DNA from: Crocodylus rhombifer
Lineage: Eukaryota; Chordata; Crocodylia; Crocodylidae
DNA: 64,000 nt
Direction: 5' to 3'
Assembly (NCBI GenBank): GCA_038503035.1
Contig: JAVSML010020389.1
Location: forward strand, 186,001 to 250,000
In this document: positions 60,001 to 64,000 of the stretch, piece after piece
Numbering within the stretch: the stretch's first letter is position 1
Layout: every line of letters begins with the position of its first letter
The notes under the pieces: model-generated
What the model was told of the DNA's origin: nothing
The model's database searches: none
The model's input: the letters and a program-made list of their open reading frames with translations, nothing else
Program-made: the position numbers and the translations under genes

Positions 60001-61439
60001 TTTCCAGTGACTGCAATATTTGTAAAATGTAAACTACCTGCAGACCTTCTGCATCAAAGACAGGCTGTGGTGCATTCAAAGAAGCACCGCTACGAATCAG
60101 AAAATGTTCTCCAGCGGTTAGAAGAGTCTCAAGGACGTTCAGGAGGAGTCACGGGCATGCACCGTGCCCCGGCCAGTCAATCGGATGGCTCTGATTTTTA
60201 GGCTAACCGTGCGACTCGCAAAACAGCTGGCGTAGGAACTGCCATTGATCAGGAAATAGCTGGTGGCATGCTAGTGTAGATCTTGCACATTAAAAAAATG
60301 AGGAAGAAAGAAAGCCAAACCTGGGGGACTAGGGAATTGCTTCAATCTAATACTTATCCAAGGAGAAAAATCAGGAGGTATTTTAATCAAAACCAGCAGT
60401 TTAAAACTTTTGCCACAGGTTAAAGCCGAGGTAAACAACCAACTTCAGCAAACTACAAATGCAGCTACATGCATCAGACGGAGAACGGAGCCCGTTAGCA
60501 AATGAGAGCGGCGATGGGGGAATTGCTCTGAATAGCACAGGTGCCCTAAGGACGTACAACATGGATGCATTACAAGGGCACTGTTACAACAGCCGGAGCA
60601 TACAAACGCTCGTATATCCTGCTGAACAGAGGCTGGCGAAATACAAAGGCAGCTGTTTGGTTCTAACAAGAGGTAAAGTAATGGTACAAATCTGGCGAGA
60701 ATATAAATTCATGTGGATTTATGGCCTGACTCTCTCTCTCACCCTAGCTACTGGCAGATCATTATGGGCACCCCTGATTGATCATCTTTACAAAAAGTGC
60801 ATTACTGCTAAGTGCGTGCCCTCAGTCAAGCGATTTCCACCAGAGACAGGCCAGTTCAGAGGCTGGTGAACCTGTGGGCATTTGGAGGCCACTGGGTAGT
60901 GTGTCAGCCCTGAAGCATGCCATGCAGAGAAGTGCCAACGCAACACACGTTTGCTTGGGGAAGCAAGGTCAGACACGCTAACCCTTCAAACAGATAACTT
61001 CCTGCAAGCAAATCCAGGCCTCCTGGGCAAACCACAGGTCACAACGGAAAAGCATGGACAAACTCAACCATCGTCCCTCCCAAAAGCCGTCTCTCGGGCT
61101 GCTACCCCAACAGTCGCATGCTTTGTGAACTACTGCTCCGACCTGGTTGATCAGATTTCCATGCCACCCTTCAAAAAAGGACTCGGGGGAGGCTTGCAAT
61201 AAAAAACAAGATGCAATAAATGATAAAAGCACCCCACAAAACTTAACCCCACCTGCAAAACGCTGGCCCTAAGAAGGTCGTACAATGCTTCCAGATGTCA
61301 GGGCTCAGGCTCCAGGGAGAGGAAGTCCCAGAGCTGCTGAGAATGATCTCCCATGTATTTTTGCCAAGTAAACTTGGCACATGGATGGCACTTGCAGTAG
61401 GTTGCTCTCAGCTGACCTTAGGGATCATGATGGAGCACA
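60001..61439. other. No gene recognised
   Basis: Single-copy DNA. A 136-codon open frame at 60459-60869 has no recognisable domain. Confidence 0.4.
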
Positions 61440-61690
61440 AGGGAGAAGAGGATTGCTCAGGTATGCAGGACCTAGGCCATTTAGGGCTTTTTAGGCAAAA
61501 CCAGCACCGCACACTGCACCCAGAAAGCTACTGGAAGCCAGTGCAGGCTGTGAAGCCTATGGCGCTGGCAACTCACCTCTGGCAGAAAGTGCAGCTGCAT
61601 CCTGCCCCAGGTGCAGCTTCCAGACAGGCAGCTCCACAGAGAGCGCATTGCAGCAGCCTAGACTTGAGGATACAAAAGCCTGAATGATGG
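61440..61690. repeat. Remnant of a widespread LINE-derived repeat
   Basis: GGCCATTTAGGGCTTTTTAGG, CAAAACCAGCACCGCACACT, AGCTACTGGAAGCCAGTGCA, GTGCAGCTTCCAGACAGGCAG and GCGCATTGCAGCAGCCTAGA follow, in order, an interspersed repeat common in reptile genomes. I recognise the pattern but cannot assign the LINE clade or orientation with confidence. Confidence 0.5.
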
Positions 61691-62614
61691 GGGCCGGATT
61701 TATTTTATTTAACATAAAAATCAGACTACCAGAAATCCTGGTCAAAACACTGAAAAACATCCAAGTGGCCTGCCTGAGGGTTTCCACCCAGATTTTGCAC
61801 TGCATGAAAATGTGAGGGGAGCCAAATGGGAGTGTTACAGTTCAGAGGGCACCCCCCTACCACGAGCGCCACGAAACCACTAGAAGGTGCTTTTCCAAAC
61901 AAGTTGACTTTAGTGTCTCTGCTGCACAAGGTCTCGCTGTCACCAAGTGTGTAGCCACCTCTTGTTTTACCAAGAGAGGAACTGATGTCACTTGCAGGAT
62001 TGCACCTTCACGCACACATGCACGCTTTTTAGTAGGAACTCACCCACAAAATTCTTTTTAAAAAGTGACAGGGGGGGAAAAAATAGGAAGAAAATGACAC
62101 GATCAATGGAAGAAAAATAAAGCACATCCCATCATACAGCATCGCCAAGCCTGAGTGAGTGACAGCTCCCCTTGGGCATAATGTGGTCTGCAAATCAGGC
62201 AGGAAATTTCAGATTCCCACAAAGCTTCACAGGTACTTTCCTGAGTCCTGCAGGCAGCCTGTGATGTCAGCTCCTAACGCTGACGTGCGGCAGTCAGGTG
62301 CTGGCAATATAGCACATCTCGACTAAGGCAAATACAAGGAGCTAAGAAGTCACATCACAGCTACAAAGGGGCACACATGCTGTACCAAGGAGGTGCCTTA
62401 CTTCAGGGTAATGGAGAGCATTTGAATATGCATTTTCTCAAACAACAAAACCCACTAGACTCTGGATGCAGCAGCACAGGAGAGTGTTTGGCCAGTATGC
62501 AGCTCAGTAAATGGAAAAAAAAGGGTGAAACCCAGCCAACGAGCCACACATGGGTTTGTACTTTGGCAGTCGCTTCCAATTATTGCATGTCCCTTGTTCA
62601 CAACAAATGGACAG
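61691..62614. other. No gene recognised
   Basis: Single-copy DNA with short A- and G-runs near 62065-62080. Confidence 0.4.
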
Positions 62615-62636
62615 CACACACACACACACACACACA
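62615..62636. repeat. (AC)n microsatellite
   Basis: About eleven AC units without interruption. Confidence 0.9.
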
Positions 62637-64000
62637 GAGCCCTATTAGTCTGGAGCTGGTGCTCCTAAGTCACCTAGGTGCTCCTGAAGGTTACTCTCTG
62701 CAGGGTCTGAGGTTGAAAGTGCTCCCTTCTCCTCTCAAGAGAGAAGGCAACCACAAATGCAACAGTGCAAATGCAAGAGCATCCAACAAACCTAGTGACA
62801 GGTTAATGGACTGGCTCTAAGAGCCAAGCTGAGGAGTATCGCGTGTCCCTTGCTTCCAGGTCTCCGGCTTGTCTGCCTCTCCCTCTCTGTCCATACACAG
62901 GGCCTCTGCTCAGCTGCACCTCAATGAAACAACAGGAAACCCCAAAAGAGGCCAAAGACAGCCAAGCTCTGGAGCTGAGGTCCCCGCAAGGTGACTCACA
63001 ATGTGCATCCAGAAACGGGACGACCAGATCACTCTTCCTTTTTGCAAGTCTTGCCTGTGGACACCAACGGACAAGCAGCAGTAGTTTTTAACGTGCTGTC
63101 AATGCTCGTGCATGTTTAGGAACTTATTTATTCCCTATGAACAAAATAAGCATCGATGAAGCAGTTAATAAGGCGACCAGGATACTTTTAGTGTCTTGGA
63201 CCTCTGCAAAGCAATGGCTTCAAGGAAGGCAAGTGTCCTCACACATGCGAACAGGCAGGATTCTACCTCTGGAAATGTCTTGGGCTGCAGCAAGGGTGGA
63301 AACAATATCTTACAACCATTTGGAAGTCATTCTTCACACTCTTCACTACCCACGGTCTCAGTCGAGGGCAGGTGGCCATCAGTGCAGCAGCATAGGTGTG
63401 CATTTGGGTCATGCATGTACTCCTGTTGCTTGCAAGCGCTGCAGCAGCGAAAAGGGGTCCTTCCTACTTGGCCTCCACCATTGAAAGCACCACAAGCAAG
63501 GCCCAAGGCCCTTAGGGTCCATGTTGCTACTGAGGGCCAGTTTGTTTGGCGGTGCCCTCTTGCAAACTCCCTCCTCCCTGAAGAAGTGCTTGTAGGACAG
63601 TACCCACGGTGCATGCCCCTAGGAATAAACCTAGTGCCACTCTTCTTCATTGAGCTCTAGATCAATGAGACACCAAAAGCAACAGGCAAAGCAACAGTGG
63701 GTGATGAGAGTTATTTTCATGTGGCTGTTGGGGAGCGCTTAACTAACACATTCTCTATGGTAGGTGCATAGCAAAAAAACCCAGGAAAGGGGAGACGGAG
63801 AAGCCATCCATGCTGGAAATCCCCGGGTCAGGAATCAGGCCCTATCTAAAGAGGGACTCAGGCACGCAAGCCACAGTCTGATTTAGTTTCCCTTGTCCTT
63901 TGGGTGAGAACAGTTCTTTCATCCACACAATCCCTTAGGATCTAGCACATGAGCAGCTAAACATATATCACCTCAATGGCAACGCTGAAATAAATCTCCG
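62637..64000. other. No gene recognised
   Basis: Single-copy sequence to the end of the window. Open frames of up to 154 codons at 63.1-63.7 kb run on both strands and have no recognised domain. Confidence 0.4.

Noticed and set aside
1..64000. CRISPR array, operons, phage or plasmid genes
   Set aside because: No regularly spaced repeats, no dense long open frames; the repeats are vertebrate retro- and DNA transposons.

Overview
This window looks like nuclear DNA of an amniote, most likely a crocodilian, with turtle as the next choice and bird less likely. The clues are a long, GC-rich CR1 LINE ending in tandem GAAACTATG-type octamers, several older CR1 pieces, a family of hAT-type palindromic MITEs, MIR-like SINE tails, ordinary vertebrate microsatellites and no dense bacterial-style coding. 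Host assignment is inference from repeat style. I found no host gene I can name, and no rRNA, tRNA or CRISPR array.

Layout. 1-12 kb is unannotatable single-copy DNA with two small hAT-type elements (about 3.9 and 5.8 kb) and faint SINE/CR1 remnants. 12.1-15.7 kb holds a truncated CR1 tail followed by a nearly full CR1 second ORF (endonuclease plus reverse transcriptase), broken by frameshifts and a deletion at the catalytic core. 15.7-22.5 kb is single-copy. 22.5-23.5 kb is a GC-rich, internally repetitive block that runs into a 10-N assembly gap; CTCF-like motifs lie beside it. 24-25.1 kb has a palindromic repeat and an old CR1. 25-43 kb is mostly single-copy, AT-rich DNA with homeobox/POU/forkhead-like motif clusters that could be distal enhancers, plus one palindromic MITE at 34.8 kb.

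43.3-47.05 kb is the most informative locus: a 3.15-kb hAT DNA transposon with terminal inverted repeats, an imperfect 8-bp target duplication, subterminal TCGA-type repeats and a frameshifted transposase, inserted inside an older CR1 whose two halves flank it. 49.3-50.06 kb is an antisense CR1; 54.1-54.4 kb is a second copy of the 34.8-kb MITE; 59.9 and 61.4 kb carry further LINE tails.

The window therefore reads as an intergenic or intronic region shaped by CR1 and hAT activity. Three short candidate terminal exons (about 40.26, 50.1 and 53.1 kb) are flagged from splice-acceptor-like context, all with low confidence. Nothing here supports a new multi-gene system; the best leads are the hAT/MITE families, the nested insertion and the candidate regulatory clusters.
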